Source: Nereocystis luetkeana (taxonomy: Eukaryota > Sar > Phaeophyceae > Laminariales > Laminariaceae). From it: a DNA stretch of 64,000 nucleotides. The position numbers and the translations under genes are program-made. The stretch is from the NCBI GenBank assembly GCA_031213475.1, contig JARUPZ010000020.1, positions 10,529,562 through 10,593,561 of the forward strand, in the 5' to 3' direction. Shown here piece after piece: positions 34,757 to 44,997 of this stretch (positions within the stretch are counted from its first letter, which is position 1; every line of letters begins with the position of its first letter). The notes below the pieces were generated by a model. It made no database searches. It was not told the origin of the DNA and worked only from the letters and a program-made list of their open reading frames with translations.

Positions 34757-34993
34757 ATGAGTTTCGACGAAATCCTCGATTGCACAGCTGGTGTTGGGGT
34801 ATTGGCAGCCAAACTCAAGGTCTTCCATGAGCGGCCGAACCACATGAGGCTCGAATGTGAATTCGTCCAATTTCTTGGCGGAGAGGCAGCAGATGTTCTG
34901 GAGGCTGAGAGGGATACTCAAGAGACGGCAGGGGAAAAAGAGCCCCAGAAGAGCGCGGGACGACGCGGCAACTCAGAGGAGTTCCTCGGGTGA
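34757..34993 (+). CDS. Short open frame with SFDEILD start, retrotransposon interior
   Basis: An ATG-started frame of 78 codons beginning MSFDEILDCTAGVGVLAAK, with a charged C-terminal half (EAERDTQETAGEKEPQK). The start phrase also occurs in degraded form at about 40303-40335 on the minus strand (MCLDEILD). The surrounding 34740-35740 is GC-rich with several overlapping open frames (Ala-rich, Gln-rich, Arg/Ser-rich). Which frame was coding is not clear. It could be the remnant of an element-encoded protein. Confidence 0.25.
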   Translation: MSFDEILDCTAGVGVLAAKLKVFHERPNHMRLECEFVQFLGGEAADVLEAERDTQETAGEKEPQKSAGRRGNSEEFLG

Positions 34994-35730
34994 GCAGAAG
35001 CTGGGGGTCAACAGGGTCTTGATCAAGGAGGCGGCCAGCAAACGCGGAAGGGAACGCATCCACGCGAATCGGGCGCACGAGCATTGGACCGGGGGGTAGC
35101 GAATCACTTCCGTCGAGCAGCCCGGTCTGAGCTATCAAGCGTCTATGAGAGGACGCCGGATCAGGGGTCGGGTAGGTTTGTGTGTACCCCGTTACATAAG
35201 CGGCAAAGGATGCTAAAGCATTGTACCATTTTCAAGTTAGATGCACGGAGCCGCAGTCGCAGTCGTGACTGCCGTAGCTGCCACCACCGCCGTAGCAGGA
35301 GTGCCACGCAGGAGCGCAACCGCAGTAGCAGCAACCGAGCACGGCAACGGGAACCGGCAGGACGGGGGGGCAATCAGGTCCACCACCTCCGCCGCCGCGG
35401 AGGGAGCGCAAACAGCCGGCCCAGCAGGAGAAGGAGGAAGAGGTGGAACAGCGTCAGGCGCAGCAACTGTGTCATCATCAGCAGCAGCAGCAACTGCAGC
35501 CGCCGCAGAAGCCGAAACAGCAGCAGCGACCGTCAGAAGGAAAAGCGGAAGGCGTAGGAGCCTCGTCACGAGCATCGGGGATGTCCGTACGTGGCCGAAG
35601 CTCGTTAATCGTCGAATGGATAAGGAAGGACGCGGCAGCCGGTTCGTCGGGGATATGGAGGAGGAGTTGCCCACGCTGTTACCGGGTAGTGGCCGGGATA
35701 CCCGCTGTGCACCGACGATAGTTATGCGTC

Positions 35731-35742
35731 GGGCAGGGGGGG
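35731..35742 (+). other. Polypurine tract before the 3' LTR
   Basis: GGGCAGGGGGGG abuts the TGTTG start of the 3' LTR. This is the expected site for plus-strand priming, and with the PBS it fixes the orientation of the element. Confidence 0.65.
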
Positions 35743-36283
35743 TGTTGCAGCGCTACGGGCTTCAGGAGTCGCCCAGGTGGGCGACAGGGTATTCTGTGAT
35801 GTACGTTGACTGACCTGACCAGTGACGCACGGAGGGTGCATCGTGTAAGGCAGCGATAAAGCCGTAGGATGGCTCGCTGTCATATCGATGTAGGTATACA
35901 ATGGAGTGTCCCCGGCGGGGGAGGCCATTGTCTGGGTCATGGAAACCCCGTATCGGCTGTAATGGTCGATGCGGGTGCTCTCTGGCCCTACCTGGGGTTA
36001 GTCAATCCCACCAAAGAACGAAAGAAACAAGTCAAACCATATCCTGTTCACACACCGTGCATGATTATCGCCTATCACGTGCCTGTCTGTTAACCACGCG
36101 TCGCACCTGCTGAGTAATATCAACACTCAACTCTCGTGGCGTCTGGCCACCCCGTGGCCAGAGAGGATTTAGGAGCGAGGTACGGAGGAAATCCCCATGA
36201 GGACTCTCTCAACGAACGACAACAGCTGGCTATCGAGGTGAGACCGAGCCGATAGCGGTACACAGGAGGAGGCAGCTGTAACA
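35743..36283 (+). repeat. 3' LTR (541 bp)
   Basis: It matches the 5' LTR along its full length. It ends TGTAACA and is followed by GTAC, matching the 4 bp that precede the 5' LTR. Confidence 0.85.
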
Positions 36284-37010
36284 GTACACCACTGCTCCTG
36301 TCGGGAAGTATGGATGATAATCTTCAGCGCTCACATAAATAACTCCTATGGAATGCCTAACAGGGCCAAAACATGTACCAGTAAGTAAAATTATACGGGA
36401 CTACACGGTCATGCAGCGCACGACCAAGCAGCAAACCAAAATACCACAAGCGATGCCAAACGGAAAAATTCCCTGTGCGTGCCTCTTCGGCGCCCCTCCT
36501 CCCTACTGCAGTTGCTCGTACCTGATATAGAATACCTGGTACGAGGTTATGGTATGTCATTTGACCCGATCACGATGTACCATGCAATCAATCTTGCCGA
36601 TTTCGATATATATAGCATGCACTCATTGATTTTACGTTAGCAGTATCACCTCAGGCAATATATATGCAAGTGTGAAGTTGCTGTCGCACAACGCAGATTA
36701 GAGGTTTGGTGTGTTTGTGTTTATTAGTGCGCATTGTATGTACTTCGAAGTATATGTGTGAGGTAGTAAACTGACGATACGGTCAATAATCGAAAAGCTT
36801 GGTCATTGTCTACCACAATAATTAATCATACACTGCGTCCATTGATGGCCATTATTGCCTGCCACCACAGTTAGTTTAAGTTTGAGACAGTGGTATATCG
36901 ATAACCGGCGTCAACCGCAATACACTGAGCAAACTATCCACCAATAACCATTGCCCGTGACAGCAGCCTTCATCGAGGGACTACCGAAGACTGGGATACA
37001 TAAGGAAGTA
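36284..37010. other. Flanking unique sequence, no gene seen
   Basis: It contains a CCTGGTAC half-palindrome near 36535 and a TACTTCGAAGTA palindrome at 36741-36752. No coding or RNA feature is supported. Confidence 0.4.
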
Positions 37011-37019
37011 TCGTACTCG

Positions 37020-37150
37020 TTTCGTACCCGTTTGGAGGCCCCTTTCTCGACGCGAGGTGGACCTTTTTCATTGCTTCTTCCCCTACCGTACCCGCCTGCC
37101 TTTACCTAGCAAACCCGAGGAGACCTGCCGGGTGGCCCGCTCGAGCGCTT
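37020..37150. repeat. Dispersed repeat shared with 55630-55800
   Basis: A TTTCTCGACGCGAGG phrase, a TTGCTTCTTCCC phrase and a GGTGGCC(C/T)GCTC phrase occur in the same order and spacing at both loci, with about 20% divergence. The minus strand of both reads as an Arg-rich frame with an SARAGH-A/S-G-LLG phrase, suggesting descent from a once-coding element. The ends were not defined. Confidence 0.55.
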
Positions 37151-37209
37151 GTTGTGCGTCCGGCCTATACACAGAAGTTTGCAAAATCCCAACAAATCTA
37201 ATTATGTTG

Positions 37210-37345
37210 TTATGAGGCTTAGATTGTGGGTAGGCGATTGGTTAATCTTTTACCTTTACCCCAACGAACGGACTAAGACCTTCACAAATAACGTCGTCGT
37301 CAAGACATGGGTCGTGGGTCGTGAGTTCGAATCTCACGTCCGCCA
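37210..37345 (+). repeat. SINE-like unit with tRNA-like 3' arm; second copy at 37488-37566
   Basis: Both copies share GAGGCTTA-ATTG, then GGGTAGGCGATTGGTTAA and a CGGACTAA phrase; the GATTGGTTAA part resembles a pol III A box. Only the first copy continues to a perfect T-arm, GTGAG-TTCGAAT-CTCAC (37321-37337), followed by GTCCGCCA. No complementary 5' acceptor strand (GGCGGAC) is present, so this is not an intact tRNA. A tRNA-derived SINE or a degenerate tRNA is the best reading. Confidence 0.4.
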
Positions 37346-37698
37346 TGAAATCGATTTATAAAGAATAGTGAGTTTCGGCATATCAATAATCTGAAAATAA
37401 CGTTTCTGGACCCCAGAAATTGGAACCGCGTGTGTGTGGTGGCGCGTCGACCCGTAAAATCCGGTCCGTTCCAGGGGGGGAGAGCGGTATGAGGCTTAAA
37501 TTGGGTAGGCGATTGGTTAACCTTTTTTTTGCCTTTCGCCCAACGGACTAAAAAAGATCTTCAAAATGTACGCACTGTACTACTACCAGGCACCAGGAGG
37601 TACGTTCTATGCCCTTGTTTTTGGGGTGTGTTTATTTGGAACGTTCTGCAAAAAAGATACAACAGATAGATAGTAACGCACCTAAAAACTATGGTGTC

Positions 37699-37756
37699 CT
37701 ATGTGCCACCGTTGGTGGTCTATGTGCCACCGTTGGTGGTCTATGTGCCACCGTTG
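37699..37756. repeat. 21 bp tandem repeat, about 2.8 units
   Basis: CTATGTGCCACCGTTGGTGG units start at 37699, 37720 and 37741; the last is cut short. Confidence 0.85.
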
Positions 37757-38163
37757 TGAAGAGTGGTGAGCCAGCACGCGGGGCGTAGTATCCGCACACG
37801 AACTCGATTTGGCTGCCACGTTAGTTGGAACACACACACGTGTAAAAATAGTGTACTTACACGTGCCAGGGGCTCCGCAGTCAAGGCATATATTTTATAT
37901 ATGCGCTCATCTGGCACAGACAGGCGTACCGTAGTACTAAGTACGTACAACGAACAAGAATGAAAGTAGCAAAGTAGCTCCCTCGCAGTATAAGATCGTC
38001 GGCACTAAGAACATGCAGCAGACAGCCTGGTACCTACTGTAAACGTCTAACTTACCAGACAGGTGCGTTCATTTTCAATGATGCCTTTCAAACGTACTAA
38101 AATACGTTAAACACTACTGTACCAATACCAGGTATATGGCACCGGGTATTGTGTGTGATTTTA

Positions 38164-40277
38164 GCCAAAATCAGGTATACCTGGCCACTTTTCAGCCAAA
38201 ATCAGTTGCACTCTAAAAACAAGTACAAAACACACACGCTAGGACATGCCCAGCCAGCTATTGGCCAGACTGACATTGTACCTGATCTTGTCTCGAAAAG
38301 GCCAAGGTATACCTGGCTTTGTTTACTGTGTCTAAATAGCTTTCAACTGACTATGACCAACTCTGAAGCGATCAGAGAGGCCATACGTACAAGGTTTTCT
38401 CTCTGTGTATGCGTCTGCGGTCTGCGGTCTGCGGGCTCTCGGTTGGAGTTCTTGTGTACAGTATGAACTCTGTACTTTACCCTGTATACCACAGCGCGGT
38501 CTCAACTCCAAACACAAAGGGGGCAAGTTCCGCTGACCCTTTGGTGGCTCAGAACTCCCTAAGGTCTTCGACATGCATCTATGCCGAGTCTTAAACTGTC
38601 CGCCAGGCATCGGCTCTCCCCACCAGCCACCGTCCCGAACATTACCCGACTGGGTAATCGCTCCTTTCTTTGCCGAGCCACGCCCCCCGCACAGAAGAGC
38701 CGCCGTTTACTGATGGTCGTTTCGATGCTTTCGCAACATGTCATCTTGAGGTCTTCGTGTACGAGAGGGTGGCATGGTCAGTACGAAGTCGGCGCTGGAA
38801 GCCAATGACTCGCAACAGGACTTGGTGGTGAGCCGTTCGAAGCATGGCAAAGTGTTCAACTCCGAGGGTCCACCTCACACACCCGTACAGCAGGGTCTGA
38901 ACCACCTCGGCCTTCAGCATTCGGACTTCCAGGCTAAGGGGGGCACTCGTCATGTCATCCAACTCCGGGCCGAACCGTTCGAGGCATGCTCGCATGAGAC
39001 GAGTCCGTCGGTCGATTTCAAGCGAGAGACCGGCGTTTTCGTGGATATTACCGCCTAGGTATAAGAACTGGGCCGTCTGCTTATACCTCTGGCCTGCTGC
39101 TTCGACGACGAGCGGTGGTGCGAGGGTTGTCTGGTCTGGTGCTCGTAGAATCATTGTCTCTGTCTTACTTTCCGATACCGTGAGGCCTGCTGCTTCGAAG
39201 AAATTCACGATGACTGTCATCATTTTCACAAGCCCTTCAGCCGACTTCGAGATTATTCCTCCGTCATCGGCGTACAAACCATGCCCCATACAGCCCTTCT
39301 AACGCACGCCAACGGCTCCTGCTTCTCTGGTCCGACTACTCGAGCATCACTGAGTTGGACCAAATTCCTCACGATGGCTTCGTCTTGGCTGAAGCGTACA
39401 ACTGTAGTACCACGTGGAACACAGCAGCGAAGGACACGTTGAACAGTAACGGTGACAGCACGGAGCCTTGTCGCAGCCCCTACGTGACATCAAACCATTC
39501 TGAGTGCTCGCCGTCATCCGTACGCACGTACGCACGCGAGCCCGCATGCATTCGTGAAAATTACGGAGAATAATTGTCAGAATCTTGGTTGGTACGCCAA
39601 AGCGTGTGAGTACGTCCCATAGCAGCTATTGGTCGACAGAGTCGTACGCTTTCTGCAGATCGATGAAGCAAACGTACAGGGAGGTATTCCTCGGTCGTCC
39701 GACCTCTTAAAACCGGCGCACGACGAACAACATATCAATCGTTGATCGTGCGGGGCGGAAGCCGAACTGCTGTTCCTCCGGAAGTAATCCCTCGGTCTCG
39801 CAGTAGTAGTTGCTGAGGCGGGACGCGACGATATTCAACAAAACTTTGTGCACACACGGCATTATTTCGCCTGCACCACCCCGCGTAGAGAGGTGGTCTC
39901 ATGTTTGGTACGGCAAGATAATTTCATGCCGAGCAGGCGGTTCCGCGAGAATTTCCGAGAAACTCCAAATTTGGCAACGCGGGGACGGCACCAGAATAAA
40001 TACTCTTCGTAGGTGCTCCCTGCCGCATGACGAAACAAACGAAATCTGGTGTCCCTCTGCAGGTCCAAGTGTGGATCCCGTGGGACCTATACCGGAAAAA
40101 AACACAACAATTCAGACTTTGGAGGCCACACGCTTAATCTTTAGGCTCATCTGAAAAAAAAGGATTTTCATAGTATAGGCAAAACACCGCTCGTGGAGCG
40201 CGTTTTTTACTTGGTTCAGTATGTACCTGGTTTTGACCCAAATGGATCAGGTATATACCTGATTTTTGGGCACAGCC
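38164..40277 (+). mobile_element. TIR element copy 1, interrupted by a LINE
   Basis: The left arm starts GCCAAAATCAGGTATACCTG and the right arm ends CCTGATTTTTGGGCACAGCCC on the same strand, so the outer about 85 bp form inverted repeats. Inside the left arm are GGCCAGACTGACAT and GAGGCCATACGTACA; inside the right arm are GGTCCAAGTG, GAGGCCACACG and a GAGCGCGTTTTTTAC phrase. The same blocks occur in the copies at 43853, 46711 and 56134. Between the arms the usual core is replaced by a reverse-transcriptase pseudogene (about 38470-39880). No transposase is seen, so the family is non-autonomous by structure. Confidence 0.65.
38470..39880 (-). pseudogene. Non-LTR retrotransposon reverse transcriptase, decayed
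   Basis: On the minus strand the order of RT blocks is clear: VASRLSNYY, then [42 protein letters not shown], the YADDG catalytic box (YADDGGIISKSAEGL near 39270), then the post-catalytic AGLTVSESKTETM and LYLGG-type thumb blocks. The C-terminal IETTISKRRLFCAG region follows at 38560-38744. It is broken by a TAA near 39708, a TAG near 39627, a frameshift near 39530 and further stops. The palm Asp pair of the YADD box is present. It is probably a 5'-truncated LINE copy that inserted into the TIR element. Confidence 0.85.
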
Positions 40278-40302
40278 CAGAAAAAAACCAACAGGTTTAG
40301 GA

Positions 40303-40630
40303 TCGAGGATTTCGTCGAGACACATCTTTGCAATCTGTATGTGGTACAATACAGTTAGTGCTTCGATCGCGCGTCCTTTAAAACGGGATTTATATGGCCT
40401 CATTTTTTTTTTTTTTGTTTTGCTCATCCCATTTATTATCTTCGCACATCTTCTTCTCTCTCTCCTTGCAACTCGTAACTCAGATCTGGGGTCACATAGC
40501 AGGCTCTTCTCCCCCCTTCCCGCTACGGTACGTGCCTTCATTTTTTATCGCGAGAAGATTTCAGCCTTTTCTTCCCTCTTTGACTCGCATCGAATTGTGC
40601 CTACCCAAGCTGCAAGGCGCTCTCAACAAT
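40303..40630 (-). repeat. Dispersed repeat shared with 55150-55395
   Basis: Plus-strand phrases CCCATTTATTATCTTCGC, AACTCAGATC(T/C)GGGGTCACA, CCGCTACGGT(A/T)CGTGCCTT and TCGAATTG(T/C)GCCTAC occur in the same order at both sites. The minus strand at 40303-40335 carries the MCLDEILD phrase also found at 34757. It appears to be a fragment of a once-coding dispersed element; ends undefined. Confidence 0.55.
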
Positions 40631-40834
40631 TGGATCCTTTTTCATGGGGGGTGTATACAGCAGGCCCCATATATATGCAGTATGAGGAAGACGAATATCT
40701 GAAGAAGCAAAATTCATGGGGGGGGTGTGCCTATTATACCTGGTATATTATTAGGGAAATACATCAAAAAAACATCGGGAGGTCGCACGTACACACGTGG
40801 CCAATCGGCTACCCCAAAAAACCCTCCAGGGAAC

Positions 40835-41440
40835 AATTTGACCCTCCAGAGGGCGTGGCCACCCTCCAGAGGGTGTTTGAGGCTTGGAGGGTCAGGCCTT
40901 TCGCCCTCTAGAGGGATTTTTTTTCCTTTGGTACCCTGTACAGGCTTGTCATGTGCGCTAGCCTCTAGAGTGGGCTGTCTATATACCGCTGGAGGGCCGT
41001 GCGGCAGGTTTGTTCCGGAGGAGGGTAACGACCGTTTCAACCCTCTAGAGGGGTTTATATTGAAAACTCTGGAGGGGGGTCGGCATTTCACCCTCCAGAG
41101 CGCGTTGGCGATTGTCTAGGGTATGAGGTTTCGCCCCTCTAGAGGGAGCTCTTTTCTGATGCGACGGCTGGAGGCCTCTACTAAATGCTAGCCTCTAGAG
41201 TGATTGCGTGCCGTTCGCTCTGGAGCGCCGTGGGAAATAGTTGCTCCGGTGGAGGTCTATGTGGATGGGCAGCCTCTGGAGGCACATTGACATTGCACCC
41301 GCTGAAGGTGGAACAACATGCTACCCACCAGAGGCATTGAGATTGCGCACGCGTGTGAGGAATGGTCATGTCGCCCCCCAGGGGCATTGTGACTGCAGCG
41401 ATTCGATCAGTTCCCCTCCAAAGGCTGGCTGTACCTGCCC
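40835..41440. repeat. Field of CCCTCYAGAGGG palindromes, locus 1
   Basis: CCCTCCAGAGGG and CCCTCTAGAGGG 12-bp palindromes, plus half-sites (TCTAGAG, CTGGAGG), recur about every 20-60 bp. Two larger units of about 230 bp can be aligned by their GCTAGCCTCTAGAGTG phrases near 40958 and 41188. The same motif forms the tandem array at 46064-46620. Confidence 0.7.
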
Positions 41441-41694
41441 TCCCTTGAGTGATTCGTGGCTTGCTCGAGTCTTTCTTTGGACGGAAATTATCCAAATTAC
41501 CTCCCAGTGTCTTACTTGACGAAAGCTCCGGCGCTTGCGAATTGAGCATTACACGACATGGGGTGGCCGTGGCGTATACACCAGTAACAACGCGATCCTT
41601 TTGCCAAGGCTCGCGAATTGTGATGCGAACATCGAGCATAGACAGCCTATAGAATGGCGTTTCTGCCTGAGCACAAACGCTTCGCTGCAATTCC

Positions 41695-42426
41695 TTATAT
41701 CTCGAAATATTTCAGCCTGAATTCTTGACTACTTGATTCTCGACACATGTCGCGTACTATACGCTCCGGGTCCAGACCGCACATACACACATACCGCTGC
41801 ACAGCGGCAGCCTGTACCCAGCGGCCATTTTTTTTTTTTTCAAAATACGTTGCTTCAACCCCTATGAAAACAAGCTTCACAAGCATTTCGAAACCCTCAA
41901 AACCCGCCAGTCCGTTGAAGCCACACGCTGCACGCCACAGCTCTTGCCGATGGCAGCACTGGCAGCAAGCAGTTACAGGCGATATACACATTCCCGTCGC
42001 ATATACTCGTAGCTCTGAGCATGTGAAATCATTGAGTCGAAACGCTGTGGGTGAGGGCGTGGAGGGGCACCTAGGCCGACAATTTGAAATACAACTACCA
42101 GGTACCAGGTACAGCAGTACGCGAGCGTCCCTCCAAAACAGAAGCCTTTTTCGAAATGGACGAGACTGGAGAGCTGGAGAGGACAGCTCTCTCCATGGAC
42201 TAGACGACCAGCGACAGCGTTGATGGCAGCTATCCCAAGGTGAGAGTACTCGAATGCTACTTTCCTTGTGGGTGGGTAACACATCATGGCTTGGAGTGGA
42301 CCGCGTGATATATACAGCAGTGGGTCCCCCTGTCTCAACTATTACTACTCGTGGTACTGCGCTGTGGTATCGTACAAGGGGGTCACGCTTTTTGTACGTC
42401 TGATCAGTGATAGCTCTCCTAGCCAA
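41695..42426 (-). other. Long open frame without ATG start, unknown
   Basis: A 243-codon frame whose first codon is TTG; internal ATGs exist. It contains a Cys-rich stretch (CCQCCHRQELWRAACG) and a tail with VQRYVCMCGLDPERIVRDM. It overlaps a TACCAGGTACC motif and competing open frames on the other strand. I cannot assign a family. It could be an exon or chance. Confidence 0.15.
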
Positions 42427-42547
42427 TCGGAGCGATGCTACCAGATTTCCTTCTCGCCACCTAATTCTATCCCTCTTGTTAGACCCACAGCAGCAAGGAG
42501 ATCACTGCTGCGCTCTTCATATTGTGATGCCCTGCTGGTGTACCTGT

Positions 42548-43165
42548 TGTACAAGTTTTTTTTTACCCCACGGCATAAATTTAAAGACCCAACGGGCTGC
42601 ATTTTGAATTTTGAACTTCGAGCATCTTTTTTTCGTACGAGTATTACGTACCTGGTACGTGTATACGTACATCCATCCTGGTACTGCTGTACTCTACATC
42701 CACAAGCGGAGATTTTTTGTACAGTACGTTTGTTTGTATGATACGTATGTTAGGCATCACCTGGTGTTGTCCCATTTGGTACTTTGACCCCGCAGTGGGC
42801 CCATCCCATTCGACACCCGGCTCCCACTTGGAGGTTCAGAAAAACATGTTGTACGAGTTTTTTTATGCTCCACGGCATACATTAAAAAACCCAAACGGGC
42901 TGCATTTTTGAATTTTGAACTTTGATTTTTTTCACGTACGCACATCCTGGTACTCTCTCCGGCCACCCGCGGAGAAAATGTACGTACGTTCAAACTTGAA
43001 ATTTGAGTGGTTTGTCCCCAAAACGGGACTGCGGTTCTAAAAGGGTTTTTTTTTTTTTAACAGCAGTAGGTTGGCACGTATATGTTACATTGTATTTTCC
43101 CATTTGGTCATTTGACCCATCCCATTTGACACCCTACTCCCGCTTGGAGGCGCAGAAATATGATC
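42548..43165. repeat. About 300 bp tandem repeat, roughly 2 units
   Basis: Phrases GTAC(A/G)AGTTTTTTT, CCACGGCATA, CGGGCTGCATTTT and GAATTTTGAACTT recur at an offset of about 300 bp (42555 and 42850). The CCCATTTGG-GACCC-TCCCATT phrase recurs at about 42772 and 43098. The second unit is interrupted by a half MITE at 43003-43047. Confidence 0.65.
43003..43047 (+). repeat. Half of a TTAA-type MITE
   Basis: GTTTGTCCCCAAAACGGGAC followed by TGCGGTTCTAAAAGGGTT matches the right arm of the MITEs at 5243-5339 and 24465-24566. The left arm is missing and the outer TTAA is replaced by a poly-T run. Confidence 0.7.
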
Positions 43166-43852
43166 AACCCTCCGCAGGAACCGCCGAACGCCCACCTGGC
43201 ATCCTGGTCTCATTTGGTGCCATGTGTATATAATAGGCCATGCAGATCTACAACAACTCCAATGCTATCTGCTACACATACAGCCGTTTTGAAGCTACGT
43301 GCACTGAAGAGCCTTGGACGTTCGTGGGATTTCTCTGTGTCTCAGTCCTACGGGTACTGCTGTGCTGTTGTACTGCTGTAGTTGTCTGGTAGACGTCTGC
43401 CACGGATACTCTACTTTTCTGTCTCGCCCATTAAAGGTTTTTCAACTACAGCAGTTCAACCGCATAGCGCTACCCCTGTAGCGTGCAGTTGGGGAGTGAT
43501 TATCTGCAGGCGGCTTATCCCGATGGCCATGTCGGCGTCGAGAGTGACAAACACCTCATCGACGCAAACATATTCTTGTGGTTGTTTTGCATCCTTCTTA
43601 CGCTGAATGCTGTCCGTATTGTGTACCAGGTCTTTTTTTTGGTGTGGCAGATGCTGCGTCTGTTCGCTTTCAGGAAAGGCCGGCTTGCGTTCAACCTTCC
43701 AAACAGACATGCAACCTACATCGGCGAAGAGGCGGACGCCGTGGCAACTTTCTGCCGCTGTCTCTGACCTTATCTCCTCGGTGAGTGCATGTCGCCACCG
43801 CTGCTGTACAAGCAGTTGACCACTGTTGGAGCTTGTTTTAGAAAGAGTTTTA

Positions 43853-44680
43853 CCCAAAATCAGGTATACCTGGTCATTTTTAGGCCAAAATCAATTATAC
43901 CAGAAACAAGTGCAAAACACACGCCAGGAGCCCTGCTATTGGCCAGACTGACATCGTCACTGATTTTGGTTCGAATTGGTCAAGGGTTTACCTGATTTAT
44001 CTACAAGTACTATGTCTAGCTTTCAACGTTCAACTGATTTGGGCCTATTTTGAACCAATGGTAGGGGCCATACGTACACAGTTTTTTCTCCGCGTATGCG
44101 TGTGTGGTCCATCGGTTGCACAATTCTTGTGTAGAAACTCGTACCAGGTACGTAGGTACACATTCATGCGTACACTCGTACGCTCTGTGCTTGTACGTAC
44201 CAGTAGTACTTACGTATTTATGCATACATGTCGCACGGTGATTCCATTTTTCCTTCTTTGGGGTGTACGGCAAGTATGTCAGGAGACCGCGTTTTCACCC
44301 CTTGACGGACAGCAACTTTGCCTCGACATGTCTCGACTGACACCAAACTACTGTGGTACAGTACCTGTTAGGTTTTAGTTTGGAACATCGGCCCTACATC
44401 CTTGACAGCGCACGTTTTACTCCTGATATCTTCGGTGTACGATGTACTTCAGTTGTTATGATGTGTAATCTGTTGTTTTCTATGACCTATACCCTAAATA
44501 AAACAAAATAATTCAGATTTGGGAGGCCACACGATATATATGTTGAGGCGCAGGTTTTTTTATATAGATCTCCATGGACTAAACGCCGATTGTGGCGCGC
44601 GTTTTGTACTTGGTTTTAGTATGTAACTGATTTTGGCCCAAAAATCGCCAGGTATACGTACCTGATTTTGGTCACAGCCC
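43853..44680 (+). mobile_element. TIR element copy 2
   Basis: It begins CCCAAAATCAGGTATACCTG and ends CCTGATTTTGGTCACAGCCC, with arms that pair for about 85 bp (shared CCAAAATCAGTTACAT and AAGTACAAAACGCGCGCCA blocks on the reversed right arm). The core between arms (about 44160-44470) has ATTTATGCATACATG and GGGGTGTACGG phrases, also found in the copy at 46711. No coding frame. Confidence 0.65.
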
Positions 44681-44997
44681 TTTTTGAAATATGTACCACG
44701 TAGATAAAGCTACGTAGCTAGAGGTCGGCCGCCATAGTTGGGATTTTCCGCATCCCATTTGAGAACTATACCGTGCCAGTTGTTGAAGTCGCGACGACCC
44801 AACTCAATTCCGTTGCATTCTCCCAAACGTCGACTATGTACTCTTGATTGCACTCGCACATATTCGGCCCGGCCCACGTACCATATTTCAGGTAGAACCG
44901 ATGACGATGAGCCACAGCCATCAACCGACGGCGACGGCAGGTTAAAAACAAGAGCTCATAGAAGTCAGAGTGGCCCCGTCGACGACACGGAGGAAAT

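Larger units (their letters stand above)
28647..36283 (+). mobile_element. LTR retrotransposon, complete by structure, non-autonomous
   Basis: Two 541 bp direct repeats (28647-29187 and 35743-36283) appear identical on direct comparison. Each starts TGTTGCAGC and ends GCTGTAACA, as LTRs do. The 4 bp GTAC precedes the left LTR (28643-28646) and follows the right LTR (36284-36287), consistent with a target site duplication. A TGG-initiated PBS and a G-rich polypurine tract are in the right places. The 6.5 kb between has no recognisable protease, reverse transcriptase, RNase H or integrase. Identical LTRs mean recent insertion, so it probably moved with proteins supplied by a relative. Strand is set by the PBS and PPT. 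Confidence 0.85.

Noticed and set aside
35237-35813. Ala-rich, Gln-rich and Arg/Ser-rich overlapping frames
   Set aside because: At least four frames are open at once because of GC-rich CAG/GCA composition; the correct one, if any, cannot be chosen, and one runs into the 3' LTR.
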